A stretch of 14,525 nt of DNA from Fimbriimonadaceae bacterium (GTDB lineage: Bacteria; Armatimonadota; Fimbriimonadia; Fimbriimonadales; Fimbriimonadaceae). The notes beneath the pieces are model-generated. The model saw nothing but the letters and a program-made list of their open reading frames with translations, made no database searches and was not told the DNA's origin. The stretch lies in contig JAIBBE010000011.1 of NCBI GenBank assembly GCA_019694835.1, positions 1 through 14,525 of the forward strand, written 5' to 3'. The stretch's first letter is position 1; each line of letters opens with the position of its first letter. Of the stretch, positions 6,517 through 13,309 are shown in pieces. The position numbers and the translations under genes are program-made.

Positions 6517-7719
6517 TCAAATCACCTCGCTGCGTGCGAGGTCTACGAGTTGCGCATTGGTAAAGCCAAGCCCTCGGAGTACCTCATTGGTGTGCTGACC
6601 CAGGCGGGGAGCCGATGTCCGCAGCTCCCAGGGCGTGTCCGTCATTTGATAGGGCGCGCCGGGAACGCTGAACGTGGAATCGCCTCCGTCGGAAATCTTT
6701 TGGAAGTAACCGCGAAACTGAAGTTGGTCCGAGCCGGCCAGTTCGTTTACCCGATGGACCGGCTGAAAGGGGATATTGTGCTGACGGAACTCGCCCCAGA
6801 GTTCATCACGAGTCCTATGACCGACGGCGGCAACGATGTGCGCCTCGATCTCTTCGGCATGCTGAACGCGGCTCTGCATATTTGCAAATCGCGGATCGTC
6901 CGCCCATTCTGGATCTCCGATAAGGTGAATGAATTCTCTCCAATGACGCTCTTGCATTGTTATGAACTCCATGTGTCCGTCCGCGACAGGGAGCACCGTC
7001 CAGGGAAAGAATGAATTAACTCGATTACCCGAACGCTCGGGAGGATTGCCGACGCCCGAAAGTATGCTGGCAAGCATGGGTCCCGATGTGACGCCCGCCA
7101 GCAACGCTTGGATTGAAATGTCCACGTGTTGCGCAACGCCGGTCTGCTTCAGGTAGCGACGTGCCATGAGCGTTCCAGCCGCGCCATGGACTCCCCCGAG
7201 GAACTCCGCCTCGTTAAGCGGCTTGGACAAGGGGGAACGTTTCGGGTCACCCGTTCGATAGGCCACCGATGAGCCTGCGGAAGCCTGCAGGCCATGCCCG
7301 CGAAAGTGACAGTAGGGTCCACTCCGGCCAAAGACGGAAATGGATGTGACGATTAGCCTGGAATGCTGAGATCTTAACGAAGTCCAATCGAGTCCCATCT
7401 CGGTGACATGACTCGGCTCGACGTTTTCCACGAGCACGTCGGCGTTGTCGAGCAACCGACCAAGCGCTTCTCTGCCAGCCGCCGCGCGGAGATTCAGAGT
7501 GATTCCCTTCTTGTTCGTGTTCAGATACAGGAACAGGCCACTCCGCTCGGGGTGCGGCTCATCGTTGCGAAACGGGCCATAACGCCGGGCCGAGTCTCCA
7601 CGGGGAGACTCCACTTTGATCACGTCAGCGCCAAGGTCCGCGAGCAACTTCGAGCAATACGGCGCTGAGACGAAATCGCCAACTTCGATTACTCGAAGAC
7701 CAGTCAATGCAGCTGTCAT
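6517..7719 (-). CDS. CaiB/BaiF-type (class III) CoA-transferase, first of a pair
   Basis: A 400-residue member of the same family (GLRVIEVGDFVSAPYCSKLL, then GADVIKVESPRGDSAR; NTNKKGITLNL; ADVLVENVEP). At the catalytic position the sequence is AEFLGGVHGAAGTL, putting Glu172 where its partner has Asp178. A Glu is found at this spot in a sizeable subgroup, so it need not mean loss of activity, but the two proteins differ in their active site. They may form two subunits or act on different acids. ATG 7719 is preferred over an ATG 36 bases upstream because GAGGAG (7726-7731) stands six bases before it. It stops TGA/ATG onto the second transferase. It is 165 bp from the permease gene, a gap without a recognisable promoter, containing a 10-bp palindrome CTCTTAAGAG (7861-7870) just after the permease stop. 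Confidence 0.92.
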   Translation of the reverse strand: MTAALTGLRVIEVGDFVSAPYCSKLLADLGADVIKVESPRGDSARRYGPFRNDEPHPERSGLFLYLNTNKKGITLNLRAAAGREALGRLLDNADVLVENVEPSHVTEMGLDWTSLRSQHSRLIVTSISVFGRSGPYCHFRGHGLQASAGSSVAYRTGDPKRSPLSKPLNEAEFLGGVHGAAGTLMARRYLKQTGVAQHVDISIQALLAGVTSGPMLASILSGVGNPPERSGNRVNSFFPWTVLPVADGHMEFITMQERHWREFIHLIGDPEWADDPRFANMQSRVQHAEEIEAHIVAAVGHRTRDELWGEFRQHNIPFQPVHRVNELAGSDQLQFRGYFQKISDGGDSTFSVPGAPYQMTDTPWELRTSAPRLGQHTNEVLRGLGFTNAQLVDLARSEVI

Positions 7720-7725
7720 GCGAAT

Positions 7726-7731
7726 CTCCTC
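7726..7731 (-). promoter_or_regulatory. Ribosome binding site of the first CoA-transferase
   Basis: GAGGAG on the minus strand, six bases before ATG 7719. It selects this start over ATG 7755. Confidence 0.7.
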
Positions 7732-7884
7732 AGTACCTGGGACGGACCGACACATAGCTGCCGCACCAGTGCAAGACGAACCTTGTCTGAGATCCTCGCT
7801 GCCACCGCGGAGCTGCCAAACTGTCGCATCTGCTTGGACCTCCGATCGGTGACGACGATTCTCTTAAGAGCGAAACCAACCGAA

Positions 7885-8799
7885 CTAACGAGATCGCAAC
7901 TTCGGGTCGAGATAGTCACGAAGTGCATCTCCAAGTAAGTTGAAGGCGTAGACGGCAACGGCGAGCGCAACTCCCGGCCAAATAACCAGCCACGGAGCAG
8001 AGCGGAAGAACAGCTGCCCTTCGTCGCTCAGCATTCGACCCCAGCTCGGGTTCGGCGGGGGTGGTCCCAGACCGAGGAAACTCAGACCACTTTCAGCGAG
8101 TATCGCACCGGGCAGACCAACACTCGCCAGCACGATCACGGTAGCCATGACGTTTGGAGCGATATGCCTCGTGACAATCCGGAAATTGCTACAGCCCACG
8201 GTCTGAGCAGCTTCAACATAAGGAAGCGAGCGAATACGGAGGACATCCGATCTCACGATCCGTGCAAAGCGCGCAGCCGATGGCAACAGGATCGCCAGGA
8301 CAACATTCTGAGCGGAAGGTCCCAGGGCAGCCACGAGGGCAATCGCGAGAATCAATGCTGGAAACGCCATGATGGAGTCGAGAACGACGCCAAGAACGCG
8401 GTCCACTTTTCCCCCGAAGTAACCGGCAGCTATGCCCACAGTCAGCCCTAACGCACTTGAGAGAAGAGTCGCTGCGAGGCCAATGTACAAAGACAAGCGC
8501 GCACCATAAATGATCCGGCTAAACTCATCTCGACCCAACTGATCTGTGCCCATAAGGTGGCTCATAGACGGCGACTCAAGAATATCTCGCGAACGCTCCG
8601 AAACACCGTACGGCGCGACGATTGGCGCAAAGACCGCCGCGAGCACAAGCACGAGAATGATACCTCCAGAAACCGCCCCGAGAGGCTTTCGGGCGGCGAA
8701 CCTCTTGACACCATTCGCCCATCTCAATGGAGGAGCAAGATCTGATCTCGCCGCTGAGTGAGAAAAACCTGCGAGCGTGTCGCCAAGGGGGTCAGTCAT
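7885..8799 (-). CDS. ABC transporter permease, DppC/OppC type
   Basis: A 304-residue inner-membrane subunit of a peptide/opine/nickel-type importer. After a soluble N-terminal tail comes a first membrane segment (about 43-63), then the DppC-typical HLMGTDQLGRDEFSRIIYGAR (81-101) and further membrane segments. The cytoplasmic EAA loop is EAAQTVGCSNFRIVTRHIAP (196-215), which docks the ATPase, and SGLSFLGLGPPPPNPSWG is the family's periplasmic signature. The chosen ATG 8799 has AGGAGAG five bases upstream; the longer start at 8874 would add 25 polar residues and overlap the preceding gene. It lies 49 bases after the DppB-type gene. The matching ATPase genes, usually next in such operons, are replaced here by CoA-transferase genes. 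Confidence 0.93.
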   Translation of the reverse strand: MTDPLGDTLAGFSHSAARSDLAPPLRWANGVKRFAARKPLGAVSGGIILVLVLAAVFAPIVAPYGVSERSRDILESPSMSHLMGTDQLGRDEFSRIIYGARLSLYIGLAATLLSSALGLTVGIAAGYFGGKVDRVLGVVLDSIMAFPALILAIALVAALGPSAQNVVLAILLPSAARFARIVRSDVLRIRSLPYVEAAQTVGCSNFRIVTRHIAPNVMATVIVLASVGLPGAILAESGLSFLGLGPPPPNPSWGRMLSDEGQLFFRSAPWLVIWPGVALAVAVYAFNLLGDALRDYLDPKLRSR

Positions 8800-8804
8800 T
8801 GATA

Positions 8805-8811
8805 CTCTCCT
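8805..8811 (-). promoter_or_regulatory. Ribosome binding site of the DppC-type permease
   Basis: AGGAGAG on the minus strand, five bases before ATG 8799. It argues against the upstream in-frame ATG at 8874, which overlaps the end of the DppB-type gene. Confidence 0.7.
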
Positions 8812-8848
8812 GCGCTGCTGCCGAGGCTGAACCTGCGATGGATTGTCC

Positions 8849-9793
8849 TCACCACAGTCGGATTCGCGCATCAACTAGCGGGGCTACGAGATCGACCAAT
8901 AGATTGACGACGATGTAGATAATCACATTGACCACGACGAAACCCTGAACGAGGGGATAATCTCGAGTGGTGATCGCGCGAATGGCCATGGAGCCGATTC
9001 CAGGAATGCTGAAGATGCTCTCGATGATAATCGAGCCACCGAGCAGAGTCGCAAATTGCAAACTGACCATGGTTATCAGTGGCAGAAGGACGTTGCGTAA
9101 TGCATGGCGCATTACGACTACTCGTTGTCCAAGACCTTTCGACCGCGCTGTTCGCACGTAATCCTCGCGGATCACTTCCAGCATCGTGGCCCTTACCAGA
9201 CGGCTCGTTGATGCAGCGACAGCGATTCCGAGCACAGACGCCGCCGGAAGCATGAGCCGAAGATTTGTTACTGGATCGTCCCAAAGGTCAGCATACTGCG
9301 GAGGCGCGTAGTTCCACCACAGTGATGGAAGGAGAAGCACGAGGAGGCCAATCCAAAAGCTGGGAAGCGCTAGGCCAACGATACTCAGTGGCCGGGCGAT
9401 ATAGTCGATCAAAGAGCCAGGGTATACCGCCGATAGAATCCCAAGCGGGACCGCGATTACGAGAGCGATCAACAGACCTAGAATGGCCAACTCTAGCGTC
9501 ACCGGGAGCCTCACCCACACCTCCCCAACCACTGACTGTTCAGGGTTAAAGAAGGAGTGGCCGAGGTCGAACTGGACAAGGTCGATGAGCCATTTCACGT
9601 AGCGCACGATCAACGGGTCATCCAGTCCGAGTTCGGTGCGCAGCGCCGCCACCCGTTCCGGCGTCGCGAAGTCGCCAAGCGCCCTCGTCGCCACATCCCC
9701 CGGAAGGATATTGAGGATGAAGAACGCGGCACTTGTAGCACAGAGCAATGTGACGACGGCGAGACCGACGCGCTGAATCGCATAGGCCGTCAT
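8849..9793 (-). CDS. ABC transporter permease, DppB/OppB type
   Basis: A 314-residue inner-membrane permease. It has an N-terminal membrane segment (about 9-30) followed by the typical NILPGDVATRALG, a long periplasmic part (FDLGHSFFN near 75-83), then several membrane segments (about 98-123, 135-160, 180-197, 236-258, 283-303). The EAA loop is EVIREDYVRTARSKGL (206-221), then RHALRNVLLPLIT. ESIFSIPGIGSM is also standard for the family. The start could be ATG 9793 or GTG 9802; neither has a strong ribosome binding site, and ATG gives the usual N-terminus. Together with the DppC-type protein it forms the channel fed by the binding protein encoded 82 bases upstream. Cargo unknown; the downstream genes suggest an organic acid or a small amphipathic molecule rather than a peptide. 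Confidence 0.93.
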   Translation of the reverse strand: MTAYAIQRVGLAVVTLLCATSAAFFILNILPGDVATRALGDFATPERVAALRTELGLDDPLIVRYVKWLIDLVQFDLGHSFFNPEQSVVGEVWVRLPVTLELAILGLLIALVIAVPLGILSAVYPGSLIDYIARPLSIVGLALPSFWIGLLVLLLPSLWWNYAPPQYADLWDDPVTNLRLMLPAASVLGIAVAASTSRLVRATMLEVIREDYVRTARSKGLGQRVVVMRHALRNVLLPLITMVSLQFATLLGGSIIIESIFSIPGIGSMAIRAITTRDYPLVQGFVVVNVIIYIVVNLLVDLVAPLVDARIRLW

Positions 9794-9875
9794 GGCACCC
9801 ACCCAACGTTTGGTCGCAAACCGACGCTCTTGTCAGTCGGGAACGGCTCCGCCTCAGAGGGTTTGCAGTCGATGA

Positions 9876-11636
9876 TCATGCCTTAACCCAGATGTTTTGA
9901 GTCTGGATGTTTCCCGATTGAGTGGTGCCGTGATAGCCCTGGATTCGATCCCACCAGAGAAACTTGTTCGTCCAAATGGTCGAACTAGCTCTCGGCGTCT
10001 CTGTGTCAAGCAATTCAAGCATCTGCTTGATGATCGTGTTTCGCTCATCTGCAGTTGCTGCTTCGTTCTGCTTGTTGTACAGAGCGTTGTACTCGTCGTT
10101 TTGCCATTTGCTATAGTTCCTGGTGGCCGCCTTAGTGAAGTAGATGTCAAGGTAGTCGTCAGGATCGTGTCCGTTCGCATACTGAGGGGTATGATATATG
10201 TCCCAATCAAGCGTCGGGAGATTCACGAGCGTGTCTGCGTAGCTGAACGGCTGGAGCTGCAAGTCGAATCCGACAACGTTGAACGCTTCCTGAAGGAGCG
10301 TCGCTAGAGTGTCGGCGAAGGGCCAAGCCGCCGTTTGGCTGGTGTACTTTAGAGTGCCGGAGTATGAAGTTGCGCCCGCTGCTTCCAGAAGCTTTTTAGC
10401 CTCCGTGATATCGGCGTCACGCTCGCTCCCAGTACGGTATCCAGGCCGCTTCTTCAGCTCGTCGTAGGCGAAAGTTGCGTTGCCATGCACCCACGGATTT
10501 AAGCCTCCAGGCCCCTGCATGACGCCGTCTTCTTCGCCCCTGTGGGCAATATCGACGATCTCCTGCCTCGGAAGAACGAGCGACAGAGCCTTGCGAACTC
10601 GAGGGTCATCGAATGGAGCCTTCTGAGTGTTGAAAACCACCCACTGGCTCTGCACGCCAACCCGACGGTCGGTTACGACTCCATCGAGGCTTTTCAGTTC
10701 ATTCCATTGATCTACGGTTCCGGCAGTGAACGTATCTGTCTGCTTGGCTTTGAACTGAGTCATTCGGGATTCTGAAGTAGCCGTACCAGGAAGGGCGAGT
10801 ATCTCATCAAGGTACGGTTGCCCTGCCAGGGAGTACTCAGGATTCTTCGCCAGAGTCATGCTCCGGTCGAGCGTGAACTCCTTGTGCATGAACGGTCCGG
10901 TACCCGATAGCGGGTCGGTGCTCACGATCAGGTCCGTCCCGATCTCCGTCGGCATGATGACTGTCCCCGGAGTAGTGAGCCGATTCCAAAACGCTGCCAT
11001 CGGCTTCGGGAACTTGATAACCACAGTGCTCGCATCAGGAGTGGTCACTTCCATGCCGAACGCCTTGAAGTCGTTCTGGCGGAAGAAATGCGGGTCTTCC
11101 AAGCCAATTCGGTCGAGGCTGAACTTCACGTCCTCGGACGTTGCATTTCGGCCATTAGCTGGCGGCAGGTTGTGAAACTTCAGGTTGCTTCGGAGCTTGA
11201 AGATATATGTTGTGGCGTCAGGAGTTTCCCAAGACTCAGCGGCGTCGGCCTTAACTTCCCATTTCGAGCCGTCGGGGTTGGTGTCGTCCATGTAGGCGAG
11301 CAAGCTGTGAGTCGGGAACGTGAAGGCCGTTGTGTAAATTGTCGCGTGAGGATCCAAGTGCTGATAAGTGAATGTCGGAAGAGCGGTCCAAGTTAGCCTT
11401 CCACCGCTCTTTGCCTCCTCAGTCACCGTGACGGCTGGTCGAGGTGTGGAAACAGCTGCAGTCGGTTGCGGCGAACTTCCACCCTTCGGGTCTCCGCTGT
11501 CATCGTCATCGCCTCCACAACCGACGGTAAGAAGCCCGGCTGCGCCGGTCACGGTTAGAGCCGCAGAGCCGAGGGCTGTCCGCCTCGACAGACGCTTGGC
11601 GTAAAGACGGTTCCAATAGTTATCCCGGTGGTTCAT
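9876..11636 (-). CDS. ABC transporter substrate-binding lipoprotein, family 5 (Dpp/Opp type)
   Basis: A 586-residue extracytoplasmic solute-binding protein. The leader has RLSRRTALG (15-23), a twin-arginine-like motif, a hydrophobic stretch (about 21-38), and a lipobox-like LTVGC ending at Cys40, followed by GGDDDD and a Thr/Pro-rich linker. The site is not canonical, with Thr at -3. The mature part shows SBP family 5 hallmarks: SGGRLTWTA, LDPHATIYTTAF, TYIFKLRSNLKFHN, ATSEDVKFSLDRI and PFDDPRVRKALSLVLPRQEI. ATG 11636 is chosen because AGGGGA stands just upstream; an ATG 24 bases earlier lacks this. It is the first gene of the minus-strand cluster, so its promoter, with the tandem-box site at 11727-11760, probably sets expression of the importer and perhaps everything down to the monooxygenase. 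Confidence 0.94.
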   Translation of the reverse strand: MNHRDNYWNRLYAKRLSRRTALGSAALTVTGAAGLLTVGCGGDDDDSGDPKGGSSPQPTAAVSTPRPAVTVTEEAKSGGRLTWTALPTFTYQHLDPHATIYTTAFTFPTHSLLAYMDDTNPDGSKWEVKADAAESWETPDATTYIFKLRSNLKFHNLPPANGRNATSEDVKFSLDRIGLEDPHFFRQNDFKAFGMEVTTPDASTVVIKFPKPMAAFWNRLTTPGTVIMPTEIGTDLIVSTDPLSGTGPFMHKEFTLDRSMTLAKNPEYSLAGQPYLDEILALPGTATSESRMTQFKAKQTDTFTAGTVDQWNELKSLDGVVTDRRVGVQSQWVVFNTQKAPFDDPRVRKALSLVLPRQEIVDIAHRGEEDGVMQGPGGLNPWVHGNATFAYDELKKRPGYRTGSERDADITEAKKLLEAAGATSYSGTLKYTSQTAAWPFADTLATLLQEAFNVVGFDLQLQPFSYADTLVNLPTLDWDIYHTPQYANGHDPDDYLDIYFTKAATRNYSKWQNDEYNALYNKQNEAATADERNTIIKQMLELLDTETPRASSTIWTNKFLWWDRIQGYHGTTQSGNIQTQNIWVKA

Positions 11637-11641
11637 TGTCT

Positions 11642-11648
11642 TCCCCTC
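11642..11648 (-). promoter_or_regulatory. Ribosome binding site of the substrate-binding protein
   Basis: GAGGGGA on the minus strand, five bases before ATG 11636. It selects this start over the ATG at 11660. Confidence 0.65.
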
Positions 11649-11652
11649 ACGT

Positions 11653-11687
11653 TGCCACACGGATTTGGTTGTCCGATGAGTGTGGCA
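11653..11687 (-). repeat. 8-bp perfect inverted repeat in the leader of the binding-protein gene
   Basis: TGCCACAC (11653-11660) and GTGTGGCA (11680-11687) pair perfectly around 19 bases, with a short inner CGGA/TCCG pairing. It ends five bases from the ribosome binding site of the binding-protein gene. It may be a leader hairpin in the mRNA, affecting stability or ribosome access, or an operator overlapping the promoter. No known riboswitch class fits so short a structure. Confidence 0.45.
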
Positions 11688-11704
11688 GGTGGATGATGAC
11701 CTTG

Positions 11705-11718
11705 CGCAGACGTCTGCG
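11705..11718. promoter_or_regulatory. Perfect 14-bp palindrome, candidate operator
   Basis: CGCAGACGTCTGCG is its own reverse complement. It lies between the tandem TGATAC boxes and the start of the binding-protein gene, roughly where the core promoter of that gene would be, so a bound dimer could block or shape transcription. A distinct regulator from the one reading the tandem boxes is possible. No clear -10 is visible on the minus strand here; CATCAT at 11698-11693 is a weak option. Confidence 0.4.
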
Positions 11719-11726
11719 GGAAGTGT

Positions 11727-11760
11727 GCAAAGGTATCAGTCGGCCGGCCGAAAGTATCAG
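11727..11760 (-). promoter_or_regulatory. Tandem TGATAC box upstream of the binding-protein gene
   Basis: Read on the minus strand, CTGATAC occurs at 11760-11754 and again at 11739-11733, exactly 21 bp apart, about two helical turns. The second copy extends to CTGATACCTTTGC (11739-11727), which is identical to 13125-13137 upstream of the nitronate monooxygenase-like gene. Between the copies lies a perfect 12-bp palindrome TCGGCCGGCCGA (11740-11751). Orientation relative to the downstream gene is the same at both sites. It is a candidate activator site for the LuxR-type regulator encoded between them. Confidence 0.6.
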
Positions 11761-11894
11761 ACACGCGTGAACATTAGGCAGAAGCAAACCGTATAGTTTC
11801 CGCCAAATGCATTAAGCTGCGCAGTTCGTGACGAACATCACGAAGCCAGCTCTGTCCGAGTTGGCATCAGTACTTGTCAGTTTTGCGACTCCTG

Positions 11895-11923
11895 TTGACA
11901 TCGCTATCGCACGCCTGTAGAAA
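11895..11923 (+). promoter_or_regulatory. Sigma70-like promoter of the LuxR-type regulator gene
   Basis: A perfect -35 TTGACA (11895-11900), a 17-bp spacer and TAGAAA (11918-11923, four of six to the -10 consensus). Transcription would begin near 11930, leaving about 15 bases before ATG 11945, which fits that start. The tandem boxes lie 135 bp or more upstream. Confidence 0.6.
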
Positions 11924-11944
11924 GCGAAGCGAGCGCTGCCTGTA

Positions 11945-13024
11945 ATGGGCGACGCGTCAGTACGGAAGTACGGGTCGATAGATGGCGATGCCCCTGGCAT
12001 GGCATATCTGCGAATCCCTGGGAATCCACTTATGTTTGAACGAAGGCGCTACTTTCTTGATGAAATGGAAGCTGCGGCCCCGGGTGTCGGACGATGGAAG
12101 TGGGATCTTCTGACCGACCGCTTTGTTGGGTCACCGGCTTTCTATAAGAATCGTGGAGTGCCAGCCGAGGATCTTGTTCAGCCGGACTTGACCTCTCAGC
12201 TGAACCGGGCCGTGACGGTCGGGCGTGATCGCGTCGTGGAAGCGACAACGGATTTCCTCTTAGGGCTGAACGTGCCCCCTCCCATCTATCGCGCTGCTCA
12301 CCCTGACGGTTCAGAACACGTGCTGCTGGTCAGCGCGCGCAAGGTCCGGGATTCCGATGGGAGGATAGTGCAGCTTCGGGGCACTCTCACCGACATCACT
12401 GAGCATCCGAACGTCATTTCAGTGGCGATTTGCTCTAACGATGCGCTGACCTCAGCCGGGCTACGACAGTCTTTTGCTAGGGTTGAATGGGGACGAGTAC
12501 TCACGGAACTGCCTTGCAGCGGGATGGAACGAATGCCAGAAGGAACTAATCTCGTGCTCATTGCCATCGAACCAGGTGATATGGGTGCGTTGGCGGCAAT
12601 GCGCGGGCAAAGCCAAGTCAGGACAATTGTGGTGCTCGATCAGCGCCACCGCCAACTTCTGCCGGAACTCCTTGAGATGAAGCCCGAGGGATTGCTTGCG
12701 CCCGAGAAGCTTTCTGAGACGCTCCCGGTCGCGCTTCTCGCCGCACGGTCGGGCGAGAGATACATCTCACCGGCCTTCATCGAGGCCGTCGCTTCCCGCA
12801 ATCAAGACTTGATGAACGCTGATGCCGCTGGCGATCGACTCACGGACGTAGAATTGAAGGTTCTCCGGATGCTCGCCGTTGGCATGAGAAACGAAGAGAT
12901 CGCACGGGAGATCTATGTGAGCCTCCCAACGGTGAAGCGCTGTACACAGCGGATCTACCTCAAGCTCGGAGCTCGGGATCGCGCTCAAGCAGTAGATATC
13001 GCCCATCGGCAGCGTCTCGTCTGA
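11945..13024 (+). CDS. PAS / pseudo-receiver / LuxR-type HTH transcriptional regulator
   Basis: A 359-residue regulator. Residues about 45-152 look like a PAS domain with its PAC end (GVGRWKWDLLTDRFVGSPAF near the start, then LLVSARKVRDSDGRIVQLRGTLTDITE). Residues about 157-282 begin like a NarL-type receiver (ISVAICSNDALTSAGLRQSF), but where the phosphorylated Asp should be the sequence is NLVLIAIEPGDM, so phosphotransfer is unlikely. Residues about 296-359 are a LuxR-type HTH (LTDVELKVLRMLAVGMRNEE, then SLPTVKRCTQRIYLKLGARD). No membrane segment is seen. The PAS domain is the likely sensor of a small molecule or cofactor. No clear ribosome binding site precedes the ATG; the short leader suggests near-leaderless translation, and ATG 12032 is an alternative. 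Being divergent from the transport and catabolic genes, it is probably their local regulator. Confidence 0.88.
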   Translation: MGDASVRKYGSIDGDAPGMAYLRIPGNPLMFERRRYFLDEMEAAAPGVGRWKWDLLTDRFVGSPAFYKNRGVPAEDLVQPDLTSQLNRAVTVGRDRVVEATTDFLLGLNVPPPIYRAAHPDGSEHVLLVSARKVRDSDGRIVQLRGTLTDITEHPNVISVAICSNDALTSAGLRQSFARVEWGRVLTELPCSGMERMPEGTNLVLIAIEPGDMGALAAMRGQSQVRTIVVLDQRHRQLLPELLEMKPEGLLAPEKLSETLPVALLAARSGERYISPAFIEAVASRNQDLMNADAAGDRLTDVELKVLRMLAVGMRNEEIAREIYVSLPTVKRCTQRIYLKLGARDRAQAVDIAHRQRLV

Positions 13025-13104
13025 GAGAGGGGCTCTTAAGCGCGCAACAACCGCTCGTCCCCCGATTGGTCCGTCCGCTCAGTTCATTCCCGCCTTTCGG
13101 GCAG

Positions 13105-13137
13105 TGATACCATCGCCCACCCTGCTGATACCTTTGC
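13105..13137 (+). promoter_or_regulatory. Tandem TGATAC box upstream of the nitronate monooxygenase-like gene
   Basis: TGATACC occurs at 13105-13111 and 13126-13132, 21 bp apart. The second copy extends to CTGATACCTTTGC (13125-13137), the same 13 bases as upstream of the binding-protein gene. Across 33 bases the two sites agree at 26 positions by hand count. With TATAAT at 13162-13167, the copies would centre near -45 and -66, positions typical of activators touching RNA polymerase. The remaining part of 13025-13309 contains no gene. Confidence 0.6.
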
Positions 13138-13161
13138 CCTCTACTCTCTGCCACCGCGCTG

Positions 13162-13167
13162 TATAAT
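13162..13167 (+). promoter_or_regulatory. -10 element of the nitronate monooxygenase-like gene
   Basis: A perfect TATAAT in otherwise GC-rich sequence. No good -35 hexamer lies 16-18 bp upstream, as expected for an activator-dependent promoter, and the second TGATAC copy lies where an activator would sit. The untranslated leader would be about 135 bases. Confidence 0.55.
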
Positions 13168-13309
13168 GATAATCCTCCGGGAGCGTCGGAAAGCGGGCGG
13201 ACAGCGAGACTCCACTCGTGGGGCAGGCCGTCGGTCCGTCGCTTCTGGAATCCCCGGGAAACAGGCCGCCAAGTGCGTACGAAAAGTGCGTGAGGCTGAG
13301 GAGTAGAAA

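Noticed and set aside
4423..7719. Carnitine degradation operon (CaiB/CaiD) reading
   Set aside because: The crotonase loop and two CaiB-type genes fit, but there is no CaiA, CaiC or betaine/carnitine transporter, and the Cys-less thiolase, DUF35 and Baeyer-Villiger genes have no place in that pathway.
11653..11687. A riboswitch in the leader of the binding-protein gene
   Set aside because: Only one short stem is seen, with no conserved core of any class I recognise and too little length.
13025..13100. Intrinsic terminator after the regulator gene
   Set aside because: CCCG/CGGG near 13089-13101 gives only a 4-bp stem with no T-run.
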